From NCBI RefSeq assembly GCF_004803815.1, contig NZ_CP012544.1, forward strand, positions 992,001 to 1,056,000: a stretch of 64,000 nt of DNA, written 5' to 3'. The position numbers were made by a program, and so were the translations under genes. Position 1 is the stretch's first letter. Every line of letters begins with the position of its first letter. Below the pieces are notes generated by a model. It made no database searches. It was not told the origin of the DNA and was given only the letters and a program-made list of their open reading frames with translations. The DNA comes from Campylobacter showae (GTDB taxonomy: Bacteria; Campylobacterota; Campylobacteria; Campylobacterales; Campylobacteraceae). This document shows positions 1 to 9,334 of this stretch, in pieces.

Positions 1-489
1 GATCATGGCTAAATTTAGCAGAGCGGTCGAAAATGCCGTCGTCGCAAAGTGCCCGCGATACTGCAAAAGCGAAGCTAAAAAAGTAACGGCAAAGATGAGC
101 GCTAGGTAGTAGAAGTTGATTTTTACGAGCGGGACGGCTTCGTTTATGTCGCTCTCCGCTAGGCCCGTGGCGATAACGGAGGTAAAAAACGGAGCGAATA
201 AATTTACTAAAAGCGTGAGAATGCCGATAAAGGCTAGAAATTTAAGAAAAATCTCGGCGCTAAAGAGCGATTTTTTATTTGATTTCGTAAAATTTGGCAA
301 AAAAGCGTTGGCAAAGGCCCCCTCACCAAAGATACGGCGCAGTAAATTTGGTATCTTAAACGCGATGAAAAATATGTCGCTATAAATGCCCGCACCCAAA
401 GTAGAAGCCGTGAGCAGGTCGCGCACGAGCCCTAAAACTCGCGAAACCATGATACCGATACTGTTTGAAAAAAAGCCTTTGATAAACAC
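1..489 (-). CDS. murJ: Lipid II flippase MurJ (MviN), N-terminal part
   Basis: This is the first 163 codons of MurJ; the gene runs off the left edge of the window, so its 3' part is missing. MurJ flips lipid II across the inner membrane for peptidoglycan synthesis. The reading begins VFIKGFFSNSIGIMVSR, followed by VLGLVRD and NLLRRIFGEGAFANAF, which are hallmark MurJ stretches of the first helix and first loop. The GTG start is preceded by AGGA at a suitable distance and no in-frame ATG lies closer. It is divergent from the DUF342 gene. The family assignment is firm; only the truncation limits it. Confidence 0.9.
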   Translation of the reverse strand, partial: MFIKGFFSNSIGIMVSRVLGLVRDLLTASTLGAGIYSDIFFIAFKIPNLLRRIFGEGAFANAFLPNFTKSNKKSLFSAEIFLKFLAFIGILTLLVNLFAPFFTSVIATGLAESDINEAVPLVKINFYYLALIFAVTFLASLLQYRGHFATTAFSTALLNLAMI

Positions 490-599
490 GAAAATCCTAG
501 TAAATTTTTAGCGCAATGATAGGCAAATTTAGTTTTAAAAGACGTAAAATCAAGAGTTTTTAATGAAATTTTAGAGATAATCGACTAAAAATCAAAAAA

Positions 600-2516
600 T
601 TGCGAGAGTATCACGTGCCAGAAAACCAAAACGCGCAGCAAAACTTCCTAGCCGAGATAGAGTCTGAGACGGCCAATCCGTACGGCGAGATATTAAATTT
701 AGCAAAGCACTTCGGCGTCGATAGCAAATTTATAGATTTTGATATCATAGAAATCAAAACCGAGTGTAAGGTGGCGGGCGAGAGCCAGCCTCGCCAAATT
801 CCGGCGGAAAAACTAAACATCTTTGACGACGATAATTTTTTCGTAGAAAAAGTAGAAAGCATAAAACAAAACTATCTGGTTAAATTTTACGACACGAGGC
901 AGGTAAAACCAACGCCTTTGCCTAATGTCACCATAAGTGCAAATAAAAATTTGACCAAAATTTTAGCCACCGTTTCGCAAAACGCTGACACGGTTTATTT
1001 TAAAGAATTTGATAAAAAGTTGATAAATTTTATCTACAAAAAGCTGATAAAAGTAGGCATCCTGGTGGGTATCAGAAACAAAACGATGCTAGAAGAGGTC
1101 GCTAAAATATCTTCGGTTTTAAGAGTAAAAGAATTTATCGACAAGGACTACACCTTTATCGTGACCGCCGGCGTAAACGTAAATCCGTCGGCAGACGACG
1201 CGCTGGTGTTTTACTATAAAAACAAAAACAAATCTACCGATGAAAACGACAAGGTGGATTACGCAAACAGAGGCTATTTGCTTGGCGTAACAGAAAATGA
1301 ATTGATATTTGAATACGTAAAACTAAGAGAAGGCGCAAACGGTCGCGACGTGCGAGGAAATCTACTGCCGACGCAAAAGCCTAAAGTAACGATAACGAAA
1401 ATGCCCGAACATACCGAAAATATCTACTCGAAAGAAGGCGAGGAGGGGATAAAATTTTACGCCAAAAAGGCCGGTTACGTCCAAGAGGAAAAAGGCGTTT
1501 TTGATATCAAAGACGAGCTTGACGTAAATGAAATTTCGTTTAAAACCACAGGCTCGGTCGATACGGGTCTTGACACCAACGTAACGCTAAACGTAAAGGA
1601 AAAAGACCTAACAAAAGACGCCATAGGTACGGGCATGACGGTTGAGGCAAACGAAGTAAACGTCGAGGGAAATGTCGCTGCAAACGCCGTAGTAAAAGCA
1701 AACAAGGTTGTAATCGGCGGACAAACTCACGCCAAAGCCCTCATAGAGGCAAAAGATGCAAAAATCGCCGTACATATCGGTAGCTTTGACGGCGAATACG
1801 TCGAGATAGATAGGTTAGAAGGTGGCAAAGTAAAAGCTAAAAAAGCCGTGATAAAATCGGTCATCGGCGGCGAGATAATCGCCGAAAGCGTAAGCATCGA
1901 TACGCTCGTGTCAAACTCAAATATCATAATCGCCGATACTTTGGAAATAAAAAAGTTAAAAGGCGTGAATAATAAAATTTTAGTCGATTTTAGCATGATA
2001 AAAAACACGGGCGAGCAGATTAACGAGCGCATGGCAAAGATAAAAGCTATCAGGGAACAGATCGTAAAAATGCCGCGCACGCTAGAGTCTAAAAGATGTG
2101 TCATCGAGGAAAACAAAGGTCCGATAAACGTCATAAAAGCTAAAATCGAGGAGCTAAAAAGCACAAACAACACTCCGCCAGTGACATTTATGAAAAAACT
2201 AAAAGAATATCAGCAGCTAGTGCACGAGTATAATGCGCTTTTAAAGGAATTTCGCGAGAAAAAAGCCGTGATAGCCGAGCTAAAAAGCGAGATAGCCAAT
2301 ATTCAAGACGGAATATTTAACTCAAAGGTGATAAATCACAGCAACTGGCGCGAGTTTAACGAGATAAAATTTAGGCTCGTCGATCCTGCTCGCGACATCA
2401 CGTACAGCACCCGCGAAAACGAGATCGCCCGAGTCATAACGATAGCCAAGGTCGAGACCGAGGATGGCGACATAGACTACGTAGTTAAGAAAAACAATAA
2501 CGTCAGAAAGGCCTAA
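600..2516 (+). CDS. DUF342 / FapA-family protein
   Basis: A 638-residue DUF342 (FapA-type) protein of unknown precise function. The N-terminal third is mixed alpha/beta; the middle (about residues 330-470) is a run of short repeats rich in V, G, K and A, as expected of the FapA right-handed beta-helix; the region from about 480 to 590 is charged and predicted coiled coil. It is soluble, with no signal peptide. I recall a homologue next to ruvA in C. jejuni. The start is uncertain: TTG at the given position, or an in-frame GTG 15 bases later preceded by GAGAG. The next gene begins three bases after its stop, so the two are probably cotranscribed. Confidence 0.75.
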   Translation: MREYHVPENQNAQQNFLAEIESETANPYGEILNLAKHFGVDSKFIDFDIIEIKTECKVAGESQPRQIPAEKLNIFDDDNFFVEKVESIKQNYLVKFYDTRQVKPTPLPNVTISANKNLTKILATVSQNADTVYFKEFDKKLINFIYKKLIKVGILVGIRNKTMLEEVAKISSVLRVKEFIDKDYTFIVTAGVNVNPSADDALVFYYKNKNKSTDENDKVDYANRGYLLGVTENELIFEYVKLREGANGRDVRGNLLPTQKPKVTITKMPEHTENIYSKEGEEGIKFYAKKAGYVQEEKGVFDIKDELDVNEISFKTTGSVDTGLDTNVTLNVKEKDLTKDAIGTGMTVEANEVNVEGNVAANAVVKANKVVIGGQTHAKALIEAKDAKIAVHIGSFDGEYVEIDRLEGGKVKAKKAVIKSVIGGEIIAESVSIDTLVSNSNIIIADTLEIKKLKGVNNKILVDFSMIKNTGEQINERMAKIKAIREQIVKMPRTLESKRCVIEENKGPINVIKAKIEELKSTNNTPPVTFMKKLKEYQQLVHEYNALLKEFREKKAVIAELKSEIANIQDGIFNSKVINHSNWREFNEIKFRLVDPARDITYSTRENEIARVITIAKVETEDGDIDYVVKKNNNVRKA

Positions 2517-2518
2517 AT

Positions 2519-3655
2519 TTGCCTCTTTTTTTAAAATTTGAAAGCGAATTTTACAAGTGCGAGCAAAGCGGCGGTAAGCTAACGATAAATCTAAAAAACA
2601 ACTGGAATTATAAGCTGCCGGCTCAAATTTGGACCCAGACGGCCGCGCTCATCGGCTCAAAGAAATTTAATAAAATCGTTTTAAATTTTAAAGAGATAAA
2701 AGAGCTTGATTACGCGGCGGCACTGTTTTTTAAAAACACCTTTTTAAACGCGTGCAAGAACTACGAGCTCGTAAATTTAACTCCGCATGCGCAAAAGATT
2801 TTTGCCTCGATAAATAGCGAAATAAATCCCAAAATAAAGCAGATCATAGACGCCAAACCTCACGAAAATCCATTCTCTCAAATCGGCAAAAATTTGACCG
2901 CGTTTTTTGCGGGATTTTGCGCGTTTTTAAATTTTACGGGCGAGTTTTTGGTCAAATTTAGCAAGATTTTTATGCTAAAAAATATCCGCGTGAAGGAAAT
3001 TTTGGCTTATTTTGAAGATGCGGGTATAAAGTCGGTTTTTATCGTGTGCCTCACCTCTTTTCTCATCGGCATCGTGCTGGCATATCAGGGTTCAAATTTG
3101 CTCGAGAGTTTTGGCGCCACGATAATAATCGTCGAGATGATGGGGCTTTTGACTCTGCGCGAGATAGCTCCGCTCATCGCCGCCATCATCGTTGCCGGGC
3201 GCCTGGCGTCAAGCTTTACCGCGCAAATCGGCGTCATGAAAATCACCGAAGAGATCGACGCAATGAAAACGATGGGATTTGATCCGTTTAAATTTCTCGT
3301 CCTGCCTCGCGTGATCGCTCTTATCGTCGCTATGCCGCTTATCGTATTTTTAGCCGATGTGGCGGGGATTTTTGGCGAGATGGTCGTGATGGAAAACTAC
3401 TTAAATATCAGCTTTGATAGCTATCTGGCGAGATTTAGCCAAGAGGTAGATATAAAGCATCTTTACGTCGGGCTTTTTAAGGCGCCGTTTTTTGGCATCG
3501 TGATTGCGTTTATCGGCTGCATGAGGGGCTTTCAGATCGGCGGAAATACCCAAAGCGTGGGCACTTATACGACCGTAAGCGTTGTAAACGCGATATTTGG
3601 CGTGATCATGGTGGACGCGCTGTTTTCGATTATTTTCACGCAGCTAGGCATATAA
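2519..3655 (+). CDS. mlaE: MlaE-type lipid ABC permease with N-terminal STAS-like domain
   Basis: Permease of the MCE/Mla ABC transporter that moves phospholipids between outer and inner membranes. Residues from about 130 onward match the MlaE family: several hydrophobic helices, the block LTLREIAPLIAAIIVAGRLAS and the EIDAM segment that contacts the ATPase. The first 110 or so residues form a soluble alpha/beta domain with LDYAAALFF near the position of the STAS phosphorylation loop, so this looks like MlaB fused to MlaE; in E. coli MlaB is separate. It has a TTG start right after the DUF342 stop, and mlaF follows directly after its own stop. Confidence 0.88.
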   Translation: MPLFLKFESEFYKCEQSGGKLTINLKNNWNYKLPAQIWTQTAALIGSKKFNKIVLNFKEIKELDYAAALFFKNTFLNACKNYELVNLTPHAQKIFASINSEINPKIKQIIDAKPHENPFSQIGKNLTAFFAGFCAFLNFTGEFLVKFSKIFMLKNIRVKEILAYFEDAGIKSVFIVCLTSFLIGIVLAYQGSNLLESFGATIIIVEMMGLLTLREIAPLIAAIIVAGRLASSFTAQIGVMKITEEIDAMKTMGFDPFKFLVLPRVIALIVAMPLIVFLADVAGIFGEMVVMENYLNISFDSYLARFSQEVDIKHLYVGLFKAPFFGIVIAFIGCMRGFQIGGNTQSVGTYTTVSVVNAIFGVIMVDALFSIIFTQLGI

Positions 3656-4399
3656 ATGATAATAAAAGCGACTGATTTAACGACGAAATTTGGCGACAGA
3701 GTGATCCATGACGGGCTAAATTTCCATGTAAATGAGGCTGAAATTTACGGGTTGCTCGGCGGTAGCGGCACGGGCAAATCGACGCTGATGAAAACGATGA
3801 TATATCTAAAGGAACCAAGCGTCGGCAAGGTCGAGATGCTGGGGTGCGATCTGTGGTCGCTAGACGAAGCGGCTAGGCAAGAGATGAAGCTCGCTTGCAG
3901 CGTGATGTTTCAGTTTGGCGCGCTTTATACCTCGATGAACGTGCTGGAAAACATCTACATCCTGCTAAAAGAATATAGCGGTATGAGCGAGCGCTCTATG
4001 CGCGAGATAGCGATGTTTTGGCTACAAAAAGTAGGCCTTAGCGAAAACGTCGCGCTGCAATACCCAAGCGAGCTAAGCGGCGGTATGAAAAAACGCGTGG
4101 CGATGGCTAGGGCTCTAGTGCTAAGTCCTAAAATTTTGTTTTTGGACGAGCCAAACTCCGGTCTTGATCCAAGCAGCGCGCGCGCCTTTGACGAACTAGT
4201 GGTCGAGCTGCGAGATACGCTAGGCGTCACGGTCGTGATGGTGACGCACGATATAGATAGTATTTGCACGATTTTGGATAGATTTTTGATACTTCAGGAT
4301 AAAAAGATAGCCTTCGAGGGGACGTTTGAGCAGCTGATGCAAATGCCCGAAAATCCGCTCGAAGAGCTTTTAAAAACAAGGAAAAACGGTGGGAAATAA
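3656..4399 (+). CDS. mlaF: Lipid-transport ABC ATPase MlaF
   Basis: ATP-binding subunit of the Mla lipid transporter, 247 residues. Walker A GGSGTGKS sits at residues 35-42, the signature LSGGMKKR near residue 140, and Walker B ILFLDEPNSGLD near 160, followed by a switch His in MVTHD. The SGLD segment after Walker B is typical of MlaF-type ATPases. The ATG follows the permease stop directly, and the 3' end overlaps the start of the MCE-domain gene by 11 bases, so translation is probably coupled. Confidence 0.93.
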   Translation: MIIKATDLTTKFGDRVIHDGLNFHVNEAEIYGLLGGSGTGKSTLMKTMIYLKEPSVGKVEMLGCDLWSLDEAARQEMKLACSVMFQFGALYTSMNVLENIYILLKEYSGMSERSMREIAMFWLQKVGLSENVALQYPSELSGGMKKRVAMARALVLSPKILFLDEPNSGLDPSSARAFDELVVELRDTLGVTVVMVTHDIDSICTILDRFLILQDKKIAFEGTFEQLMQMPENPLEELLKTRKNGGK

Positions 4400-5321
4400 A
4401 ATAAATTATACTTTGATAGGGCTCTTTTTCGTGCTCGTAGTGAGCGCTCTTGGCGTCACGGCATGGTGGATGGGCGGATATGGGAAAAGGGCCGATGACT
4501 ACAGGTCGTATTTCATCAAAACAACAAGCCTGCCAAGCGGCATCAAAAAGGACTCCACGGTCAAATTTATCGGCGTAGACGCTGGTACGGTCAAGGATAT
4601 CCGCTTTGCCGACGAAAAAGAAGCTCTCATCGAGCTTGAGCTCTCCGTAAGGAAAGACATACCGATAAGAACCGATAGCACGGCGTCTGCGGAGATACAA
4701 GGTATCACGGGCATCGGCTACCTAAATATCTCTCGCGGCAGCATGGATAGCCCGCTCTTTGATAAAAACGAAAAGGCCTACATCGGACTTGAGGCGAGTT
4801 TTTTTGACAAAATAGGCAATAGGGCAGAGTATTTAACGCAAAATTTAGAGTCTACTTTTAAAAATATCAATAAATTTTTAAGCGACGAAAACGCGGCTAA
4901 ATTTTCATCTATCCTAGTTTCTGCCGATGAAGCGATGAAAAAAATAAACGCTGGAAATCTCGATATAAACGCGACTATCGCAAACGCCAACGAGGTTTTG
5001 GCAAATGCAAATTTGACGCTAAACGAGCTAAAAAAAGCGCTAAAAAACGCCTCGGGCACGCTTGAGTTCGTAAATTCGTTTACGACTAAAGCCACAGACG
5101 CCGCGCAGGCGCTAAAAAATCTACAAACCGCGATCTCGGAAAAAATAAAAAGCGGCGAATACGACGTGAAAGACGCGCTAAATACGATTGGCGACGAGAC
5201 GGAGAGGACGCTGCTTAGCTTCCAAAAGCTCATTTCGGATTTTAGAAATACCCTTTTTAGACTCGAGGACGACCCGTACGATTTTTTCTTTAAAGACACG
5301 CAGAAAAAGGACGAAAAATGA
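4389..5321 (+). CDS. mlaD: MCE-domain substrate-binding protein MlaD
   Basis: Inner-membrane-anchored MCE protein that binds phospholipid in the periplasm. It has one N-terminal transmembrane helix (about residues 8-28), a single MCE domain (about 38-118, with GIKKDSTVKFIGVDAGTV and the ITGIGYLNISRG strand), then a long Ala/Asn-rich helical tail (about 140-290) likely to form a coiled coil across the periplasm. It starts with GTG inside mlaF; no in-frame ATG comes before the helix. The tail makes it longer than E. coli MlaD (about 180 residues), as in other epsilonproteobacterial forms. Confidence 0.9.
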   Translation: MGNKINYTLIGLFFVLVVSALGVTAWWMGGYGKRADDYRSYFIKTTSLPSGIKKDSTVKFIGVDAGTVKDIRFADEKEALIELELSVRKDIPIRTDSTASAEIQGITGIGYLNISRGSMDSPLFDKNEKAYIGLEASFFDKIGNRAEYLTQNLESTFKNINKFLSDENAAKFSSILVSADEAMKKINAGNLDINATIANANEVLANANLTLNELKKALKNASGTLEFVNSFTTKATDAAQALKNLQTAISEKIKSGEYDVKDALNTIGDETERTLLSFQKLISDFRNTLFRLEDDPYDFFFKDTQKKDEK

Positions 5322-5881
5322 AAATTTTAAGCACGGTTTTAGTTCTGGCGGCGCTGTTTTTTAGCGGTTGCAGCGTTTTGGCAAAGCCTGCACCCAGGAC
5401 GAATTATTTTATGCTAGGTAGCGCGGAGGATAAATTTAAAGAGTGTGCAAACAAGCCGGAAAAAACGGTTTTCATCGAGGAGGTGCGGGTTTTTGGCGCG
5501 TATGAGAGCCGCGAAGTCCTAAAGATAGACGCAAACGGCGAGATCCGCCCGCTAAAAAACGTCAAATTTTTAGCGCTCCCAAGTGAGATGACGAGGCGAA
5601 ATTTGATCATAGCCGCGAGCGATCAGTGCGCGTTTAAGCCCTCTTTTAAAAACGCGGACATTAGCGTAAAGTCAAATTTACTCACGCTTCAAATCAAAGA
5701 TCAAAAGGCGCAAATTTCCATGATGTTTAGCTTTTTTAAAGAGGGCAAAGAGCTAAAAAGCGTCGTGCTAAGCTCGCAAAAAGACGCAGGCGCGGACGAG
5801 GGCGAAATCGCGATGAAGGCGCTAAATGCCGCCTTTAGCGAAGTGACGGATAAATTTTTGCAAGAATTAATCAAATTTTAG
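5318..5881 (+). CDS. ABC-type transport auxiliary lipoprotein (PqiC-like)
   Basis: A 187-residue lipoprotein with signal peptide and lipobox FSGC around residue 18. The mature part fits the ABC_trans_aux (PqiC/YmbA) family: the TNYFMLG opening and EVRVFGAYESREVLKI strand are typical. Members cap MCE-type transporters at the outer membrane. Its ATG overlaps the mlaD stop (ATGA), making it the last gene of the four-gene cassette. A soluble MlaC and an MlaA lipoprotein are absent here, so this lipoprotein is probably the outer-membrane partner; that role is inference. Confidence 0.85.
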   Translation: MKILSTVLVLAALFFSGCSVLAKPAPRTNYFMLGSAEDKFKECANKPEKTVFIEEVRVFGAYESREVLKIDANGEIRPLKNVKFLALPSEMTRRNLIIAASDQCAFKPSFKNADISVKSNLLTLQIKDQKAQISMMFSFFKEGKELKSVVLSSQKDAGADEGEIAMKALNAAFSEVTDKFLQELIKF

Positions 5882-5909
5882 AGATAATCGCAAATTTTAA
5901 AGGAAAACG

Positions 5910-6464
5910 ATGATAAAAGCGATCGAGGGCATCATAACCAAAAAAGAACCCGCAAATCTCATCTTAAAAACAGCCGGCGGCGTGAGCTACGGTGTGGCGA
6001 TCTCGCTTTTTTGCTCGGCGAAACTCGAGCGAGGCCAGAGCGTGGAGCTAAACATCACGCAGATCATCCGCGAGGATGCGGACTTGCTTTACGGATTTTT
6101 AGATAGCAACGAACAAAAGATGTTTGAGACGCTGATAAAACTAAGCGGTATCGGCGCGGCGACGGCGATGGCGGTGTGCTCGAGCCTAAATCCCAACGCA
6201 TTTTTAAACGCGGTTAAAAGCGGAGACGCGGCGGCGCTACAAACAGTGCCCGGCATCGGCGCAAAGACTGCTAGACGCATCATCGCCGAGCTTAGCGACG
6301 CAAAGATGACGATGGATGAAAATCTGCCTAGCCATCAGCACGAAGCGATCTTGGCGCTTGAGAGCCTCGGCTTTAAAAGAGAAAAGATAACCAAGGCGCT
6401 TAGCGAGTGCGACGCGCAAAATACGGGCGAACTAATCAAACAAGCCCTAAAAAAACTAGCATAA
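5910..6464 (+). CDS. ruvA: Holliday junction helicase subunit RuvA
   Basis: RuvA, 184 residues, binds Holliday junctions as a tetramer and loads the RuvB motor. An N-terminal OB fold (residues 1-62) is followed by two helix-hairpin-helix motifs, LSGIGAATA near 78 and [11 protein letters not shown] near 112, and a C-terminal RuvB-binding domain that ends [10 protein letters not shown]. Length is standard for the family. A ribosome site AAAGGA precedes the ATG. It lies 28 bases after the Mla cassette and 13 before ddl; ruvB and ruvC are not in the window. Confidence 0.96.
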   Translation: MIKAIEGIITKKEPANLILKTAGGVSYGVAISLFCSAKLERGQSVELNITQIIREDADLLYGFLDSNEQKMFETLIKLSGIGAATAMAVCSSLNPNAFLNAVKSGDAAALQTVPGIGAKTARRIIAELSDAKMTMDENLPSHQHEAILALESLGFKREKITKALSECDAQNTGELIKQALKKLA

Positions 6465-6477
6465 AAAAGGAAAAGAT

Positions 6478-7512
6478 ATGAAATTTGCTGTGATATTTGG
6501 CGCTAAAAGCTACGAACACGAGATCAGTATCGTGAGCGCCATAGCCCTAAAAAAGGTGCTAAAAAATGAGCCTTTGTTTATATTTTGCGATAAATTTAGA
6601 GAATTTTACTTGATAAACGGCGCCGATATGAAGGCGAATTTCTTTAGCTCGGGCAAGTATAAAAACGCCAAAAAGCTTACTCTAAAGCAGGGCGGATTTT
6701 TCGCGGGCGGGTTGCTCGGCGAGAAAAAGATTGAGGCGGATGTGTTTATAAATTTAGTCCACGGTATGGACGGCGAGGATGGCAAGATCGCGGCACTGCT
6801 CGAGTTTTACGGTCTTAGCTACATCGGTCCTCGCGTGGAGGCTAGCGCGCTAAGCTACAACAAGGAGCTAACCAAACTACTCGCGCAAAAAGCCGGCGTA
6901 AAAACGCTAAACTATGAGGTTGTAAGCAGAGAAAAGGCACCTAGTCTGCCGCTACCCGTGATCCTAAAGCCGCTCCGACTAGGAAGCTCGATCGGTGTGA
7001 GCGTGATAAAAGATGCCGGCGAGCTAGAATACGGCCTAGACGTGGCGTATGAGTTTGACAAAGAGATCTTGGTCGAGCCATTTATCGAGGGCGTAAAGGA
7101 GTACAATCTAGCAGGCTGCAAGGCGGACGGCGAGATCAAATTTTCTATCATCGAAGAGCCTAAAAAGAAGGAATTTTTAGACTACGAGCAAAAATATATG
7201 AGCTTTTCAAACGAGAGTAGGGCGCGCGAGGCCAATATAAGCGCAGAGTTAGCCGCCAAGCTAAAACAAAGCTTTGAGCGCATCTACGACTGCGGCTTTA
7301 ACGGGGCGCTGATACGCTGCGACTTTTTCGAGGTAAACGGCGAAGTCTATCTAAACGAGATTAATCCAAACCCGGGCAGTATGGCGAATTATCTATTTGA
7401 CGATTTTGAGGGGACTCTGGAGCGACTCGCCGCAAGCTTGCCCAAAGAACGCGAGATAAATATCGACTATAAATTTATCAACTCCATAACGTCGGCAAAG
7501 GGCAAACTGTAA
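6478..7512 (+). CDS. ddl: D-alanine--D-alanine ligase
   Basis: ATP-grasp enzyme joining two D-alanines for the peptidoglycan stem peptide; the product is used by MurF, encoded two genes downstream. The N-terminal opening [17 protein letters not shown] is the D-Ala-D-Ala ligase signature in its epsilonproteobacterial variant, and the C-terminal part has [15 protein letters not shown] with the metal-binding E and N. At 344 residues it is of normal length. AAAAGGA lies just before the ATG. A strong hairpin terminator follows within 70 bases. Confidence 0.96.
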   Translation: MKFAVIFGAKSYEHEISIVSAIALKKVLKNEPLFIFCDKFREFYLINGADMKANFFSSGKYKNAKKLTLKQGGFFAGGLLGEKKIEADVFINLVHGMDGEDGKIAALLEFYGLSYIGPRVEASALSYNKELTKLLAQKAGVKTLNYEVVSREKAPSLPLPVILKPLRLGSSIGVSVIKDAGELEYGLDVAYEFDKEILVEPFIEGVKEYNLAGCKADGEIKFSIIEEPKKKEFLDYEQKYMSFSNESRAREANISAELAAKLKQSFERIYDCGFNGALIRCDFFEVNGEVYLNEINPNPGSMANYLFDDFEGTLERLAASLPKEREINIDYKFINSITSAKGKL

Positions 7513-7549
7513 AATTTTGCTTGCCTTTTGCTAAATTTGACGTTTGATT

Positions 7550-7583
7550 GCCGCCTTAAACGGATTGTTTTGGGCGGCTTTTT
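7550..7583 (+). terminator. Rho-independent terminator after ddl
   Basis: GCCGCC pairs with GGCGGC across 17 bases, within which AAAC and GTTT also pair; five Ts follow directly. It closes the DUF342-mla-ruvA-ddl transcription unit. Confidence 0.8.
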
Positions 7584-7893
7584 AAATTTTTACGCTTTAT
7601 CTTATCGCTAATAAATTTGGTCGGTAGTTTTGAAATTTAGCGTTTATGGCGCTTGCCGGGTAAAATAGCGGCTTATTTTTCAACATTTTATATCGCAAAA
7701 GCGCCGATTTGGGTCAAATTTAACTCGCTTTTATTTCTTTTTACAAATTTGATGAAGCGGCTATTTTCATCAAATTTTACTACCTCATCTTTTATATACT
7801 CGCAAATTTCACTCTAAAAATATAAAACACTCTAAAATAAATTTTAACGAACATAATACGCCATTATATTTTAATTTGAATTTAAAGATAATA
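7584..7893. other. AT-rich gap with no gene seen
   Basis: This stretch between the ddl terminator and the next promoter becomes steadily more AT-rich and holds several AAATTT words but no open frame with a ribosome site, no RNA gene and no repeat that I can recognise. It probably only carries upstream promoter sequence for the following gene. Confidence 0.5.
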
Positions 7894-7902
7894 TGCTATA
7901 TT
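7894..7902 (+). promoter_or_regulatory. Extended -10 promoter for the Phd-like gene
   Basis: TGCTATATT fits an extended -10 (TGn plus a TATAAT-like hexamer), 30 bases before the ATG at 7932. The AT-rich sequence upstream lacks a -35 box, which is normal for Campylobacter sigma70 promoters. It would drive the Phd-like gene, the hydrolase and probably murF. Confidence 0.5.
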
Positions 7903-7931
7903 TTACACAGAATTTTACGTAAAGAGCAGAA

Positions 7932-8162
7932 ATGACTACTTTTAGCAAAGATGAAATTTACACGGCGACTGAAGTGGTGCGAAATTTTAGCGCCGTCTTA
8001 GGAAAGGTCGGCAAGGCGCAGATGAAGCGCGCGGTGATCGTCAAAAACAATAAATTTGAAGCTGTACTGCTAAATATGGGCGAATACGAGCGCCTATGCG
8101 AGGCTGTCGAGGTACTGCAAAGCATATATGAGGCTAAAAAACGAGCCGGAAGCGGCGAATAA
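7932..8162 (+). CDS. Phd/YefM-type antitoxin-like protein, no toxin partner
   Basis: A 76-residue protein resembling the Phd/YefM antitoxin fold: an N-terminal TEVVRNFSAVLGKV segment as in the DNA-binding half, then VIVKNNKFEAVLLNMGEYERL, the strand-turn-helix typical of prevent-host-death proteins, and a short charged tail. No RelE/ParE/Doc-like toxin is adjacent; its stop overlaps the start of an alpha/beta hydrolase by one base. It is therefore either an orphan antitoxin kept as a regulator or a family member with another role. I recall a small conserved protein at this place in C. jejuni, which suggests a core rather than mobile gene. Confidence 0.7.
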   Translation: MTTFSKDEIYTATEVVRNFSAVLGKVGKAQMKRAVIVKNNKFEAVLLNMGEYERLCEAVEVLQSIYEAKKRAGSGE

Positions 8163-9334
8163 TGGCGGTCAAAGAGGTAAAATACGGCGGCAAAATTTAC
8201 CGCATCAGCTACGAAACCGTAAATCCCGCAAACAAGGACGTCGCGCTATTTTTGCACGGCTGGGGTGCAAACAAAGAGATTATGAAAAAGGCTTTCGGCG
8301 CATATTTTAAGGACTTGCGGCACATTTACGTCGATATGCCGGGCTTTGGCGCGAGCAGTATGCACGGCGCGCTAGCGACGAAAGACTACGCAAAAATCAT
8401 GAAAACCTTTTTAGACGAGCTTGGCGCGAGCCCTAAAATCATCTTTGGACACAGCTTCGGCGGTAAGGTCGCAACCCTGCTAAATCCTGAATATCTCGCT
8501 CTTTTAAGTTCAGCAGGCATCGTAGCCAAAAAGCCGCCTTGGGTGCGTTTTAAGATCGCTTTGTTTAAGTTTTTAAAACTGTTTGGCCTTGGATTTTTAT
8601 ACAAATTTTTCGCCACGAAAGATGTAAAAGGTATGAGCAAAACGATGTATGAGACCCTAAAAAACGTCGTCGACGAGGACTTTAGCTCTAAATTTGCAGA
8701 CTTTGGCGGTAAGGCGTTTATATTTTGGGGCGAAGAGGACAAAGCCACACCCCTAAAAAGCGGCGAACGCGTGAGTCGCCTCATTAAAAACAGCGAATTT
8801 CACGCGCTAAAAGGTGATCATTTTTTCTTTTTGCTCCACGCGCGCTACATCGACGGTGTCGTGAATGCTGGGCTAAATTTGACGGACTTGGGCGATGAAA
8901 GCGGGATCGAGAGCGTAAAAATTTTAAGCCCGAAAAACCGTAAAAATTTGAACGTAGAAATCGAGAGCGCCAACGAAAACGGCGATCCTAAAAATGATAC
9001 CGAGCAAAATTTGGCCGAATCCGATCGTGCGTATTTAGAGACGAGCATAAAAACCATCTCTCAAAACAGCCTTTTTGACAAGCAATCGCAAAGCGGTAAT
9101 TTGGCCGATAAAAACCCGCAACTTGACGATGTGAGTGACGAAAACGGTCAAATTTCTGCAAAAAATGTTTTTAAAGAAAATTTGTTTGACGAGCAAGAAA
9201 TCGCGCAAGACAAGCCTGAGCCTAAAATCGACGCTTTAATCAGCGACGAGCAAAATCAAATTTTACCAAAAGATGAGCCGGGCGATCAAAAAAGCCCCAA
9301 AAAGCCTGTGCAACAAACGTTTGATTTGAGCTAG
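8162..9334 (+). CDS. Alpha/beta hydrolase with long acidic C-terminal tail
   Basis: Residues 1 to about 238 form an alpha/beta hydrolase: oxyanion segment LFLHGWGAN, nucleophile elbow GHSFGG with Ser98, an acid in FWGEEDKAT and a late His in KGDHFFF, so the catalytic triad is complete. The substrate is unknown. From about 239 to 390 the protein is hydrophilic, acidic and repetitive (many D, E, N, K, S), with no fold I can recognise and probably disordered. The start overlaps the antitoxin-like gene by one base. The tail is odd for the family, which is usually near 240 residues. Confidence 0.8.
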   Translation: MAVKEVKYGGKIYRISYETVNPANKDVALFLHGWGANKEIMKKAFGAYFKDLRHIYVDMPGFGASSMHGALATKDYAKIMKTFLDELGASPKIIFGHSFGGKVATLLNPEYLALLSSAGIVAKKPPWVRFKIALFKFLKLFGLGFLYKFFATKDVKGMSKTMYETLKNVVDEDFSSKFADFGGKAFIFWGEEDKATPLKSGERVSRLIKNSEFHALKGDHFFFLLHARYIDGVVNAGLNLTDLGDESGIESVKILSPKNRKNLNVEIESANENGDPKNDTEQNLAESDRAYLETSIKTISQNSLFDKQSQSGNLADKNPQLDDVSDENGQISAKNVFKENLFDEQEIAQDKPEPKIDALISDEQNQILPKDEPGDQKSPKKPVQQTFDLS

